6,015 bases of DNA, taken from positions 1 to 6,015 of the forward strand of contig JAOZQX010000006.1 of NCBI GenBank assembly GCA_029931995.1. Direction: 5' to 3'. The notes beneath the pieces were generated by a model. The model was not told the origin of the DNA and did no database searches. It saw only the letters and a list, made by a program, of their open reading frames with translations. The position numbers and the translations under genes are program-made. This document shows positions 1 to 6,015 of this stretch, one piece after another. Source of the DNA: Bacteroidales bacterium. GTDB lineage: Bacteria; Bacteroidota; Bacteroidia; Bacteroidales; GCA-2711565. The number at the start of each line of letters is the position of its first letter. The first letter of the stretch is position 1.

Positions 1-522
1 ATAAATTCCTGTTTGTCCGGCAGCTATACCAACCGCCCCGGCTAATATCTTTTCACTCGGAACTTCTTTACGCGGAGTAGCCAATTGCTGATCCATACCT
101 CCCAAATAACAAAAACCGGCCGTAAATCCGAGCATATAAACCAAATATTTATTGGCTGTATGCTTCTCGATAATCTCTTCCTCGCTTAAGCTTGTATACG
201 CTTTTACGGCATCCAAATTTTCACCAAAACGATTTCCATATAAAACAGGGATTCGCATAATACGAGCTTCGGGCAAATCCTTTTTATCAAGATTTTCTAT
301 AGCCTTTTTTAATTCTTCCAATAAATCCGAAAAAGAAATTACTAATGGATCATAATGTACCAAAACATCAGTATAAGCAGGAATTAGTTCCAAAACACCT
401 TTGATTTTCAATTCATTTAAAAGCATTACAAAGCTCCTGATATTTTGATTGATCTCGGTAGATATTTCATCCCCAAACTTCACTAAAAATGCTGAATCGC
501 CGGATGGAAGATATTGAACCAT
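1..522 (-). CDS. pxpB: 5-oxoprolinase subunit PxpB (KipI family), N-terminal part, runs off the window
   Basis: The reverse strand is open from an ATG at 520-522 to the window edge, giving 174 residues without a stop. It begins MVQYLPSGDSAFLVKFGDEI, the usual opening of the PxpB/KipI family (allophanate hydrolase subunit 1-like). Near the edge it has the family signature in order: GFTAGFCYLGGMD, LATPRKEVP and AGAVGIAAGQTGIY (usual forms GFxPGFxYLGGLD and GSVGIAGxQTGIYP). Family members are about 220-240 residues, so roughly the last 50-60 lie outside. PxpB is a cytoplasmic subunit of the ATP-dependent 5-oxoprolinase PxpABC, which opens 5-oxoproline to glutamate; pxpC and pxpA commonly adjoin it. 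The B. subtilis homologue KipI also inhibits the sporulation kinase KinA. An in-frame ATG at 570 exists, but the extra residues would be encoded by an arm of the intergenic palindrome, so 522 is preferred. The typical GFTPGF proline is Ala here. It lies downstream of the LytTR gene on the same strand, but a 144-bp gap suggests a separate unit. Confidence 0.5.
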   Translation of the reverse strand, partial: MVQYLPSGDSAFLVKFGDEISTEINQNIRSFVMLLNELKIKGVLELIPAYTDVLVHYDPLVISFSDLLEELKKAIENLDKKDLPEARIMRIPVLYGNRFGENLDAVKAYTSLSEEEIIEKHTANKYLVYMLGFTAGFCYLGGMDQQLATPRKEVPSEKILAGAVGIAAGQTGIY

Positions 523-540
523 AGAATACTGTTTTTTCTT

Positions 541-608
541 CGTCTTTCCGAACTTGTTTCGGAATCTCATAGTCTTAAAAAAGATACCGAAACAAGTTCA
601 GTATGACG
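541..608. repeat. Intergenic imperfect palindrome (27-bp arms, 14-nt loop)
   Basis: Positions 541-567 pair with 582-608; 23 of 27 positions match. The core is a perfect 13-bp inverted repeat, gaacttgtttcgg (550-562) with ccgaaacaagttc (587-599). The inner extension atct/agat follows after one mismatch. Both arms end in cgtc/gacg. The arm sequence (CGTC...GAACTTGTTTC-G-ATCT) resembles a palindrome I recall as dispersed in intergenic regions of many Bacteroidota genomes, so it is probably a repetitive MITE/REP-like element. In RNA it would form a long hairpin between the LytTR gene and pxpB. No U-tract follows the stem on the reverse strand, so it is not a textbook terminator, though it could still affect read-through or mRNA stability. 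Confidence 0.5.
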
Positions 609-623
609 ATAATTAATTATCTA

Positions 624-655
624 CAAAATACAGATATTTTATTTTCAAATTCAAA
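624..655 (-). promoter_or_regulatory. Possible promoter for pxpB
   Basis: Read on the reverse strand there is TTTG (652-655), a 21-nt spacer, then TATTTTG (624-630). This approximates the Bacteroidota sigma factor pattern of a -33 TTTG and a -7 TAnnTTTG, but the -7 box is one base short. Transcription from here would give a leader of roughly 95 nt containing the 541-608 palindrome. The segment is very AT-rich, so a chance match is likely enough that confidence is low. Confidence 0.5.
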
Positions 656-666
656 CAAAAGGGGAA

Positions 667-1392
667 TTATTTAAACTGCTCGCGAAGTTTAATGGCATAG
701 CGACGGCTGGAAAGAATCTCCTCTCCTGTATATTTCAAAATAATTTTATAGGAATAATTTGGAGATTTATTAATGTTTTGAATATGCTCAAGGTTTATAA
801 CTACCGAACGATGAATGCGAATGAATTGACTCTCTGGCAAGCGATTTTCCCAATATTTAAGCGGTTTGCTCATCATACAACTTGCATTGTCGGTAAGGTA
901 TATTTTTGAGTAAGAACCATCTGCCACAATTTTTAAAATATTGCTTTGTTTAACAAATCTCAGGGAGTCGTTAAATTTTAGAAAAATCAAATCGTTTGGA
1001 TTTGAAATCGGTGTCTTGCTCTGAGCTTTAGGTTTTTTATTTTTAATTTTTTCAAGACTCTTCTCCAAACGATGCTTATCAACTGGCTTTAACAAATAAT
1101 CGAGGGCATTTACTTCGAAGGCACGAACGGCATATTGATCGAAAGCTGTAACAAAAATAACAGAACCCGTAAAATTAATTTTGTCGAGCAAATCAAAACC
1201 ATTTTCGCTTCGCAATTGAATATCAAGAAAAAGGAGATCAGGTTTATGGGTGTTGATTTCCTCCACAGCTTCGGCTATATTCGAAGCTTCAGATACAACT
1301 TCAATTGCAGGGAAATCCTTTAGCAAGCGTCTTATTTCAAGCCTTGCCAGTCTTTCGTCATCAATTACTATAGTTCGAACTGTTTTTTTCAT
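667..1392 (-). CDS. LytTR-family DNA-binding response regulator
   Basis: This 241-residue cytoplasmic protein has the standard two-domain layout. The receiver domain (about residues 5-120) shows the acidic pair in VIDDER (D11, D12), the phosphoacceptor Asp in LLFLDIQL (D57), Thr in FVTAFD (T82) and Lys in DYLLKPVD (K102). A linker rich in K and Q leads to a LytTR DNA-binding domain (about 130-240) with the typical segments DLIFLKFNDSLRFV, FIRIHRSVVINLEHI and LSSRRYAIKLREQ. Phosphorylation by the partner kinase is expected to make it bind paired direct repeats upstream of target genes. I start at the ATG at 1390-1392; a TTG one codon upstream is possible but weaker. The start lies inside the kinase gene, giving a 32-nt overlap that suggests translational coupling. 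The likely targets are the direct repeats at 2492-2522. The length is normal for the family and no key residue is missing. Confidence 0.5.
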   Translation of the reverse strand: MKKTVRTIVIDDERLARLEIRRLLKDFPAIEVVSEASNIAEAVEEINTHKPDLLFLDIQLRSENGFDLLDKINFTGSVIFVTAFDQYAVRAFEVNALDYLLKPVDKHRLEKSLEKIKNKKPKAQSKTPISNPNDLIFLKFNDSLRFVKQSNILKIVADGSYSKIYLTDNASCMMSKPLKYWENRLPESQFIRIHRSVVINLEHIQNINKSPNYSYKIILKYTGEEILSSRRYAIKLREQFK

Positions 1393-2446
1393 CAATCAAA
1401 GGAATGTGAATTTTAACTATAACTTCAATCTCATTTTTTTCAATAATAAACTGAAATTGATCTCCGAAAACATTTTCCAGACGATCGTTAACCAGCTTAT
1501 GGCCTTTACTGATTGTTGCATTACTTTCTTCAACCCAACGACCGGTATTTGAAACCTCGAATTTCAGAAGATCATTTGTTTTTGATATTTTAATATTAAT
1601 CTCCAAGGCATCACCTGATGTTTTTATTCCATATTTTACAGCATTATCAACAATAGGGAGTAATATATTTGGCAGCACTTTAAACTTCTCACATGCAGCA
1701 TCTATCTCATAATTTACTTTTAAAAAATCCTCGTGACGAAATTTTTCAATAGAAAGGTAATTTTTAACCGCTTGAATTTCCTGACTCAGACTAATAAAAA
1801 TATATTCGCCCAAGCTTAAGTTATATCGAAGAAAATCGGAAAGTTTGGAAGTAGCTTCAGCGGCCTTATCCTTATTCTCAAAAATAAGTGCCCGAACCGA
1901 ATTCAGCGAATTAAATAAAAAATGAGGGTTTAACTGGTTTTGTAACTCCTGAAATTTTGCTTTCCCTGCAAGGTTCTCAGCTTCTTTTGTCTGAAGCATC
2001 TGAATATTTACCCGCTCCCATAAATAAATTATATAATAAAGAGAACCCCATAACATGAACACAATAAAGTATAAATTATACGTAAACAAATATTGAATAA
2101 TATTGCCTTCATAAAGAAGTTGATTTACTCTCTCCTCACTCCATATAAAGAAACTTATGCCTAGGTCGACAATGCACCATAGCAATGTCATTGAAAATAA
2201 TCCAAGAAAATAATTGATGGTAAGCTTACGCAGATTGGGTAAAGCTGAGAGTTTTTTTATAAAAAATTGCCTGAATAAAATGGAAAACAAAAACCCCAAA
2301 GAAAAAGTCCATGCGAGTATATTTGCTGCAGCACCTTTTTCAACTCCTACATATTTAAGCAAGTAGAGATATTCTCGGCTAAAGAAAAATAACCAGTAGA
2401 ACACATTGAGTAGCCAGAATAATATTTTCTTATGCTTTAGGCCCAT
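1361..2446 (-). CDS. Membrane sensor histidine kinase, LytS/YehU type
   Basis: The gene encodes 361 residues. The first ~143 hold four probable membrane helices: about 7-27, 38-62, 77-102 and 115-143. There is no sizeable extracytoplasmic domain, so the signal is probably sensed in or at the membrane. A short coiled-coil-like linker leads to the His_kinase domain with QLNPHFLFNSLN (phosphoacceptor H175) and RYNLS. The ATPase domain follows: LLPIVDNAVKYG is the N box (N268), then FEVSNTG (about 296-302) and SKGHKLVNDRLENVFG. The last segment is degenerate: family members usually have GxGLxNVRERL, here GHKLVNDRL, so the second glycine is missing. The kinase may bind ATP differently, though the N box is intact. 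It forms an operon with the LytTR regulator and is divergent from the exported hydrolase gene. Identification of the family is firm; the stimulus is unknown. The start is the ATG at 2446, just before the hydrophobic helix; the stop is TGA. Confidence 0.5.
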   Translation of the reverse strand: MGLKHKKILFWLLNVFYWLFFFSREYLYLLKYVGVEKGAAANILAWTFSLGFLFSILFRQFFIKKLSALPNLRKLTINYFLGLFSMTLLWCIVDLGISFFIWSEERVNQLLYEGNIIQYLFTYNLYFIVFMLWGSLYYIIYLWERVNIQMLQTKEAENLAGKAKFQELQNQLNPHFLFNSLNSVRALIFENKDKAAEATSKLSDFLRYNLSLGEYIFISLSQEIQAVKNYLSIEKFRHEDFLKVNYEIDAACEKFKVLPNILLPIVDNAVKYGIKTSGDALEINIKISKTNDLLKFEVSNTGRWVEESNATISKGHKLVNDRLENVFGDQFQFIIEKNEIEVIVKIHIPLIDEKNSSNYSN

Positions 2447-2462
2447 CGAAAAACAATTTGTA

Positions 2463-2470
2463 TAAAGATA
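2463..2470 (-). promoter_or_regulatory. Candidate -7 element for the kinase/regulator operon
   Basis: The reverse strand reads TATCTTTA here, a 7-of-8 match to the Bacteroidota -7 consensus TAnnTTTG. Transcription would begin around 2456-2458, leaving a leader of only about 10 nt. No TTTG stands at the expected -33 spacing. That position is occupied by the left copy of the accgcttat repeat, as expected for a promoter that relies on an activator. This is inference from a short motif in AT-rich DNA. Confidence 0.5.
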
Positions 2471-2491
2471 TAATAAGTTGAAAATTGATTG

Positions 2492-2522
2492 TTACCGCTT
2501 ATAAGAAAAACTAACCGCTTAT
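2492..2522. promoter_or_regulatory. Paired direct repeats, probable LytTR-regulator binding site
   Basis: TTACCGCTTAT (2492-2502) and TAACCGCTTAT (2512-2522) match at 10 of 11 positions and sit 20 bp apart start to start, two helical turns. LytTR-domain regulators such as AgrA bind imperfect ~9-bp direct repeats with this kind of spacing and a core like TACCGTTnA; these copies resemble it. The site lies between the divergent kinase/regulator operon and the exported hydrolase gene. It is about 35-65 bp upstream of the kinase start predicted from the -7 box. On the other side, a weak -7-like GTATTTTG at 2555-2562 could serve the hydrolase gene, which would place the repeats some 45-75 bp upstream of that start. 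Autoregulation plus control of the hydrolase is inferred. The right copy overlaps an ATG at 2521, one reason that ATG is not taken as the hydrolase start. Confidence 0.5.
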
Positions 2523-2583
2523 GAACTTACTATCTGATAATCATATTATTATATGTATTTTGGTGCTAAATTATAAAAATATT

Positions 2584-4776
2584 ATGATGAAACAAATACA
2601 TTTTTTCTTGACCTGCTTTTTAGCGCTTATTTGCCTGTCGGCCACTCCGGCCTTAAGCAATACAATCAATAGCGAAAATATTGACAAGCTCAAATTCGAT
2701 TCCAAAAATGAGCTTGCTTTTGTTACCTACGTTTCAAATGACAGAAACGAACGTTTTGTAAAAGCCTTGATTAAAGGCATACGAGAGTTAAGCAAAGATT
2801 ATAAAGACAGTAAAATATTTATTGTATTGGGAAATGAAAACAATTTTCCATGTAAATCAATAAATGATGAGAATGCAGTGTTGATTCCTATTGAAGCGGA
2901 TAATCCGTTTTTGGATTATCCGCTTGCTATTAAAGCATTTGCGGCAGCTCAAGTTGAACAATTGGTAAAAAATAAAGTTAAAACTTTGGTTTGGGTCGAT
3001 CCCGGCGTGCTTATATTGAATTCAGTTGAGCCGCTGGATTTAAAGGACGGAGAAAAATTAGCTGCCAGAGCTGTTTCACTTACCAATAATATTGCTTTAA
3101 AAAAAGGAGTAGAGCCTGATTCTTATTGGACTCCACTTTACAAAAAGATGGGCTTGGATTATCAAAAAATTCCAACGATAAAAACCATTGTTGATGAAGA
3201 AGAAATTCAAGCTTATTATAATTGTGAGGTGTTTTCGGTTGATCCTTCTTTAGGAATCTTATCAGAATGGGCTGAGCTTTTGACGGTTTTCTTGGAGGAT
3301 GAGGAATATCAATCAAGAGCCTGTACCGACTTCCGCCGCAGATTATTCCTTCATCAGGCAGTTTTAAGTTGTCTCATAAATTCAAAAATTTCAAAAGAAA
3401 CAATTAAAGAATTGCCCATTAATTATGGCTATCCGTTTAATTCTCACGATCGATTATCAGAAGAGAAAAAAGCTTCAAGCTTTGAAGATATTTCAGTAGT
3501 TATTTTTGATTATGCCTGGGAACGTATTCCAACGTGGACAAATAAAATTAAAATTAACACTCCTCTAAAGGAATGGTTTTTCGACACTTATCTCGATTAT
3601 TTAAAATTAGCTGAGAATTTTTATCGCATCGAAGGTTCCAGTAATTCATACTTGGTTGTCACAAATGATGGAAGTGTGATAATTGACCCGGCTGGCGCTT
3701 CTGTAGCTCCCGAATATTTTGAAAGCATATTGGAAAAACATCCTTTAAAAGCAATCTTGCTTACGCATGCACATCAGGATCATTCCGATCATATCGCCAA
3801 ATGGAAAGATGGGAAAGATATTCCGGTAATTGCCCAGCGAGAATTCAAGGAATATTTTAATTATCAGGAACGCCTGGCCGGGCATTTCAACATACGCAAC
3901 TCCATATGGAGTGGGCAGCCTCCCCTTGATGAACCCGAACCTAATTTAGCCCCTCGTTACGAACCCACCCTGTTTTTTACGGATGAGTATGAGTATGAAC
4001 TCGGGGGAATACATTTTAAAATGATACATACGCCCGGCGAAACTCCCGATCATACAACGATTTGGATACCTGAACTGGAAGCAGTTTTTGTGGGCGATAA
4101 TTATTATCGATACTTCATTAACAATGCAACTTTCAGAGGAACTATGAACCGCCCCGTGCTTGGGTATTTAAAAGCTTTGGATACTGCTTTATCTTTCAAT
4201 CCTAAGTTCTTCCTTATGGGACACCTCTCCCCCGTTATTTCTAAAGGAAAAATTCAAGAAACAGTAGGTGATTTCAGAGATGCTTTACGATTCATTCATG
4301 ATGAAACCGTAAAAGGGATTAATGAAGGCAAAGATATGTACACTTTAATGAAAGAGATCAGACCCCCTGAAGACTACCCAATTGGCGAATATTTCGGGAA
4401 AGTTTCATGGTGCGTACGCGGAATTTATCAGGAATATGTGGGATGGTTTGATGGAAATCCTGCTTCGATGTATGAAACTCAGATCACAGATATTTACCCT
4501 GAGCTAGTTCAATTATCGGGCGGAGCTGAGCTTGTTAACAAACAAATTGAAACGTTTACAAAGAATCAGGAATATGTGAAGGCCTTGTATTTAACCGATA
4601 TTGTTTTAAAAGCAGTTCCTGAACAAAAAGAAAGTTGGGAATTACGCTTAAAAGTTTTAGAAGCCCTTCGTCAGGGTCTCTATAATTATATCCAATTTAT
4701 CTTTTTAGATCATTCTATAAAAGAGGCAAAACAACACATTGAAAATTTAACAAAAGCTCAAAATAAAAACAATTAA
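2584..4776 (+). CDS. Exported two-domain protein: GT-A-like domain fused to an alkylsulfatase-type metallo-beta-lactamase hydrolase
   Basis: The protein has 730 residues. MMKQIHFFLTCFLALICL followed by SATPALS is a Sec signal peptide, so it should reach the periplasm or beyond; the upstream ATG at 2521 would bury this signal. Residues ~24-320 resemble a GT-A glycosyltransferase fold: LAFVTYVSNDR strand, VWVDPGVLIL (DxD-like, D139), YYNCEVFSVDP (near N213) and FLHQAVLSCLI (H257). Residues ~340-560 are a metallo-beta-lactamase domain: THAHQDH (H395, H397, D399, H400), TPGETPDH (H490), FVGDNYY (D505) and MGHLSP (H547). Residues ~560-700 match the alkylsulfatase dimerisation domain, including YQEYVGWFDGNPA (about 614-626) and the helical LSGGAELV repeat-like part. 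The C-terminal SCP2-like domain of full-length SdsA1-type enzymes is absent. The hydrolase class is firm; the substrate is not, since the metal ligands differ from those I recall for SdsA1 (His and Asp where it uses Glu). Downstream is a decayed paralogue of the N-terminal domain. The LytTR-type repeats upstream suggest control by the neighbouring two-component system. Confidence 0.5.
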   Translation: MMKQIHFFLTCFLALICLSATPALSNTINSENIDKLKFDSKNELAFVTYVSNDRNERFVKALIKGIRELSKDYKDSKIFIVLGNENNFPCKSINDENAVLIPIEADNPFLDYPLAIKAFAAAQVEQLVKNKVKTLVWVDPGVLILNSVEPLDLKDGEKLAARAVSLTNNIALKKGVEPDSYWTPLYKKMGLDYQKIPTIKTIVDEEEIQAYYNCEVFSVDPSLGILSEWAELLTVFLEDEEYQSRACTDFRRRLFLHQAVLSCLINSKISKETIKELPINYGYPFNSHDRLSEEKKASSFEDISVVIFDYAWERIPTWTNKIKINTPLKEWFFDTYLDYLKLAENFYRIEGSSNSYLVVTNDGSVIIDPAGASVAPEYFESILEKHPLKAILLTHAHQDHSDHIAKWKDGKDIPVIAQREFKEYFNYQERLAGHFNIRNSIWSGQPPLDEPEPNLAPRYEPTLFFTDEYEYELGGIHFKMIHTPGETPDHTTIWIPELEAVFVGDNYYRYFINNATFRGTMNRPVLGYLKALDTALSFNPKFFLMGHLSPVISKGKIQETVGDFRDALRFIHDETVKGINEGKDMYTLMKEIRPPEDYPIGEYFGKVSWCVRGIYQEYVGWFDGNPASMYETQITDIYPELVQLSGGAELVNKQIETFTKNQEYVKALYLTDIVLKAVPEQKESWELRLKVLEALRQGLYNYIQFIFLDHSIKEAKQHIENLTKAQNKNN
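2894..2925. repeat. Perfect 13-bp inverted repeat inside the hydrolase gene
   Basis: aagcggataatcc (2894-2906), loop gttttt (2907-2912), then ggattatccgctt (2913-2925) form a perfect hairpin of 13 bp with a 6-nt loop. It encodes part of EADNPFLDYPL in the GT-A-like domain. The right arm (tatccgctt) partly resembles the accgctta core of the upstream direct repeats. A perfect 13-bp stem in 6 kb is not expected by chance. Whether it acts in RNA or is a protein site is unknown. Confidence 0.5.
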
Positions 4777-5751
4777 GCAACTCATAATAGTATCAATATT
4801 TACAATCATATTATTTGCTTGCAAGACCGAAAAAAAAGACTCCATCGTTTTTGCATCGTACATAGTAGCAGAATATCAGTTCGATCGAACTTTAAATTTA
4901 TGTGAAAGCCTTAGAACCTTTGGGGGTGAATTAAGCAATGCTCCTATCCGAATTTATGTGAACGACAAATTAGAAGAAAAATGTAAAGACTATCAGGAAA
5001 AATTCGAAGAACTTTCAATCGATATCAGGTTTAAAGAAATGCCACCGGAGGCTTATAAATATTTTTAGGTTACAAGCCATGTATTGCGGCACAAGCCGAA
5101 AAAGATGCAGAAAACGAATTCGATTTTGTAGTCATACTAGATGCAAACATCTTAATTTTAGATGAGCCGAAAGATTTTATTTTGAATAAAGGTAAAGTAT
5201 TGGCCTATCGTCCGGTCATGCATAAAAATATAGGATTGTTGTTTGATGAAGAACCGAATGAATATTGGGAAAATGTATATTCAATAACTGATGTTGATCA
5301 AAACACATTTTTCCCGATGGAAGCTATTGCTGATAAAAATTTACTTAAGCCCTATTTTAATGCCGGTTTATTGGTTGTGCGCCCTAATAATAAGGTATTT
5401 CAAACCTGGGACACCTATTTTAAAAAACTTAGCATGGATCCAAGCATGATTGAGCTATGCAAGAATACAAGTGAGAAATACAATGTTTTTCTTCATCAGG
5501 CAGCACTGGTTGGCGCGATTTTAAATAATGTCGATAAAGAAGAGTTAGAGCTTTTACCATTTGCTTACAACTATCCAATATTTTTCGAAAAATTTTATGG
5601 TAGCTAATTGGATTTTGATTCTCTCGAAGATATCATTTCGATCAAATATGAATTTGATTTCAGCCAACTTCCTGAAGATTGACCACAAAAACTAAAAGGT
5701 CCAAAAAATGTAATTGAATGGATGGAAGATAAGTTTACTGAAAGCTTGTGA
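4763..5751 (+). pseudogene. Decayed lipoprotein gene, paralogue of the GT-A-like domain of the preceding protein
   Basis: The first segment (4763-5068) encodes IKTIKQLIIVSIFTIILFAC, a lipoprotein signal with Cys20 as the lipid site, but its first codon is ATA where ATG is expected; no ATG, GTG or TTG replaces it nearby. It overlaps the end of the preceding gene by 14 nt, as in an operon. It then reads SIVFASYIVAEYQFDRTLNL and later IRIYVNDK, parallel to the preceding protein's LAFVTYVSNDRNERFVKAL and KIFIVLGN. A T-run at 5062-5066 has lost one base, giving TAG at 5066. The sequence resumes in the next frame (5059-5604): GYKPCIAAQAEKD, VVILDANILIL (DxD-like), PYFNAGLLVVRPN, FLHQAALVGAIL and LLPFAYNYP. 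Then come TAA at 5605-5607, SLEDIISIKYEFDF, TGA at 5680-5682 and VIEWMEDKFTES, matching SFEDISVVIFDYAW and LKEWFFDTY of the paralogue. The gene ends at TGA 5749-5751 or TAA 5761-5763. With four lesions, the intact ancestor was probably an outer-membrane lipoprotein of about 330 residues. A fragment of about 141 residues from a TTG at 5182 could still be translated, but lacks the signal. Confidence 0.5.
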
Positions 5752-5763
5752 ACAGAAGAATAA

Positions 5764-5897
5764 AAACAGAAAAATCAAAGATTAAACAAAAGCTAAACTC
5801 ATAAATGCTTTTGGTGGCACAACAGGTGATATTTGCACATTAGTAATTGGATGCAATGGGGAAAGAATTACTTTTGAAGCAAATTTAAAAACCACCT
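5764..5897 (+). other. Spacer before the next exported-protein gene, with a short coding-like stretch
   Basis: No complete gene is supported here. The frame open from 5786 to the TGA at 5972-5974 reads KAKLINAFGGTTGDI then CTLVIGCNGERITFEANL. It looks protein-like, but it lacks a start codon, sits behind a stop at 5783-5785 and runs into the next gene in another frame. It may be a remnant of a decayed gene. I do not recognise a family. No convincing promoter or terminator is seen. Confidence 0.5.
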
Positions 5898-6015
5898 ATG
5901 AAAAAATTAATATTGATCAATTTTTGTATAGTATTATGCAATTCCGTTTTATTTGCACAGCAAAATGCAGTTGAAATTAAAAAACCTGAAATCTCAGATA
6001 ATTATCTGAATATCA
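5898..6015 (+). CDS. Exported protein, N-terminal fragment, runs off the window
   Basis: From the ATG at 5898-5900 the frame is open to the window edge (39 codons). It begins MKKLILINFCIVLCNSVLFA followed by QQNAVEIKKPEISDNYLNI. This is a classic Sec signal peptide: two lysines, a hydrophobic stretch and likely cleavage after LFA before QQ, the form common in Bacteroidota secreted proteins. There is no lipobox cysteine at the cleavage site. Nothing in the short mature part identifies a family. It follows the decayed lipoprotein gene on the same strand after about 134-146 bp and may belong to the same locus of exported proteins. The start is supported by the signal peptide alone. Confidence 0.5.
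   Translation, partial: MKKLILINFCIVLCNSVLFAQQNAVEIKKPEISDNYLNI

Noticed and set aside
523..570. In-frame ATG at 570 as the pxpB start
   Set aside because: The extra residues (MRFRNKFGKTKKK and on) are encoded by an arm of the intergenic palindrome and do not belong to the family's N-terminus.
541..608. Rho-independent terminator after the LytTR gene
   Set aside because: On the reverse strand the stem is followed by a mixed, A-rich sequence, with no U-tract; the arms are too long and repeat-like.
1250..1552. Open frame on the + strand opposite the kinase/regulator genes
   Set aside because: It is antisense to two well-supported overlapping genes and its translation shows no recognisable domain; the same applies to the smaller frames at 152-355 and 1135-1323 (+) and 3080-3316 (-).
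2521..2583. ATG at 2521 as the start of the exported hydrolase, adding 21 residues
   Set aside because: It lies in the right copy of the operator-like repeat and would put a non-signal extension in front of a clear Sec signal peptide starting at MMKQ (2584).
5062..5068. Programmed frameshift or slippage on the T-run joining the two reading frames
   Set aside because: The run is only five Ts, and the gene also lacks a start codon and has later nonsense codons, so decay explains it better.
5680..5751. TGA read as tryptophan (alternative genetic code)
   Set aside because: The kinase gene ends at TGA at its expected length, TGG is used freely for Trp, and the same locus has TAA and TAG lesions.

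Overview
The window looks like AT-rich chromosomal DNA from a member of the Bacteroidota. This rests on A/T-biased codon use, mostly TAA stops, poor Shine-Dalgarno signals, Bacteroidota-style signal peptides and a promoter element resembling TAnnTTTG, a LytS-type kinase paired with a LytTR regulator, and an intergenic palindrome of a type I recall as common in this phylum. No rRNA, tRNA, CRISPR array or transposase is visible.

Layout. The left part is transcribed leftward: a four-helix membrane histidine kinase of the LytS/YehU class (1361-2446), its overlapping LytTR response regulator (667-1392), an intergenic space with a long imperfect palindrome (541-608), then the first 174 codons of pxpB (5-oxoprolinase subunit B), which runs off the left edge (1-522). 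The right part is transcribed rightward. It starts with a large exported protein (2584-4776) that joins an N-terminal glycosyltransferase-A-like domain to a metallo-beta-lactamase hydrolase of the alkylsulfatase (SdsA1-like) type. Next comes a decayed lipoprotein gene (about 4763-5751), a paralogue of that N-terminal domain carrying a lost start codon, a frameshift and nonsense codons. Last is the beginning of another exported protein (5898 to the right edge).

How the parts may work together. The kinase/regulator pair and the exported hydrolase are divergent around a 137-bp gap (2447-2583). The gap holds two near-identical 11-bp direct repeats (core accgcttat) exactly 20 bp apart, the arrangement expected for a LytTR-domain binding site. 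I infer that the regulator controls its own operon and the exported enzyme, making this a small sensor/secreted-enzyme module. The least familiar element is the exported GT-A-like domain. It occurs twice, once fused to the hydrolase and once as a lipoprotein remnant, in a compartment where nucleotide sugars are not normally available. Its function is unknown to me. pxpB is probably an unrelated neighbouring operon.

[Form note: the original answer gave no feature confidences; every 0.5 in that field is a placeholder required by the schema, not an estimate.]
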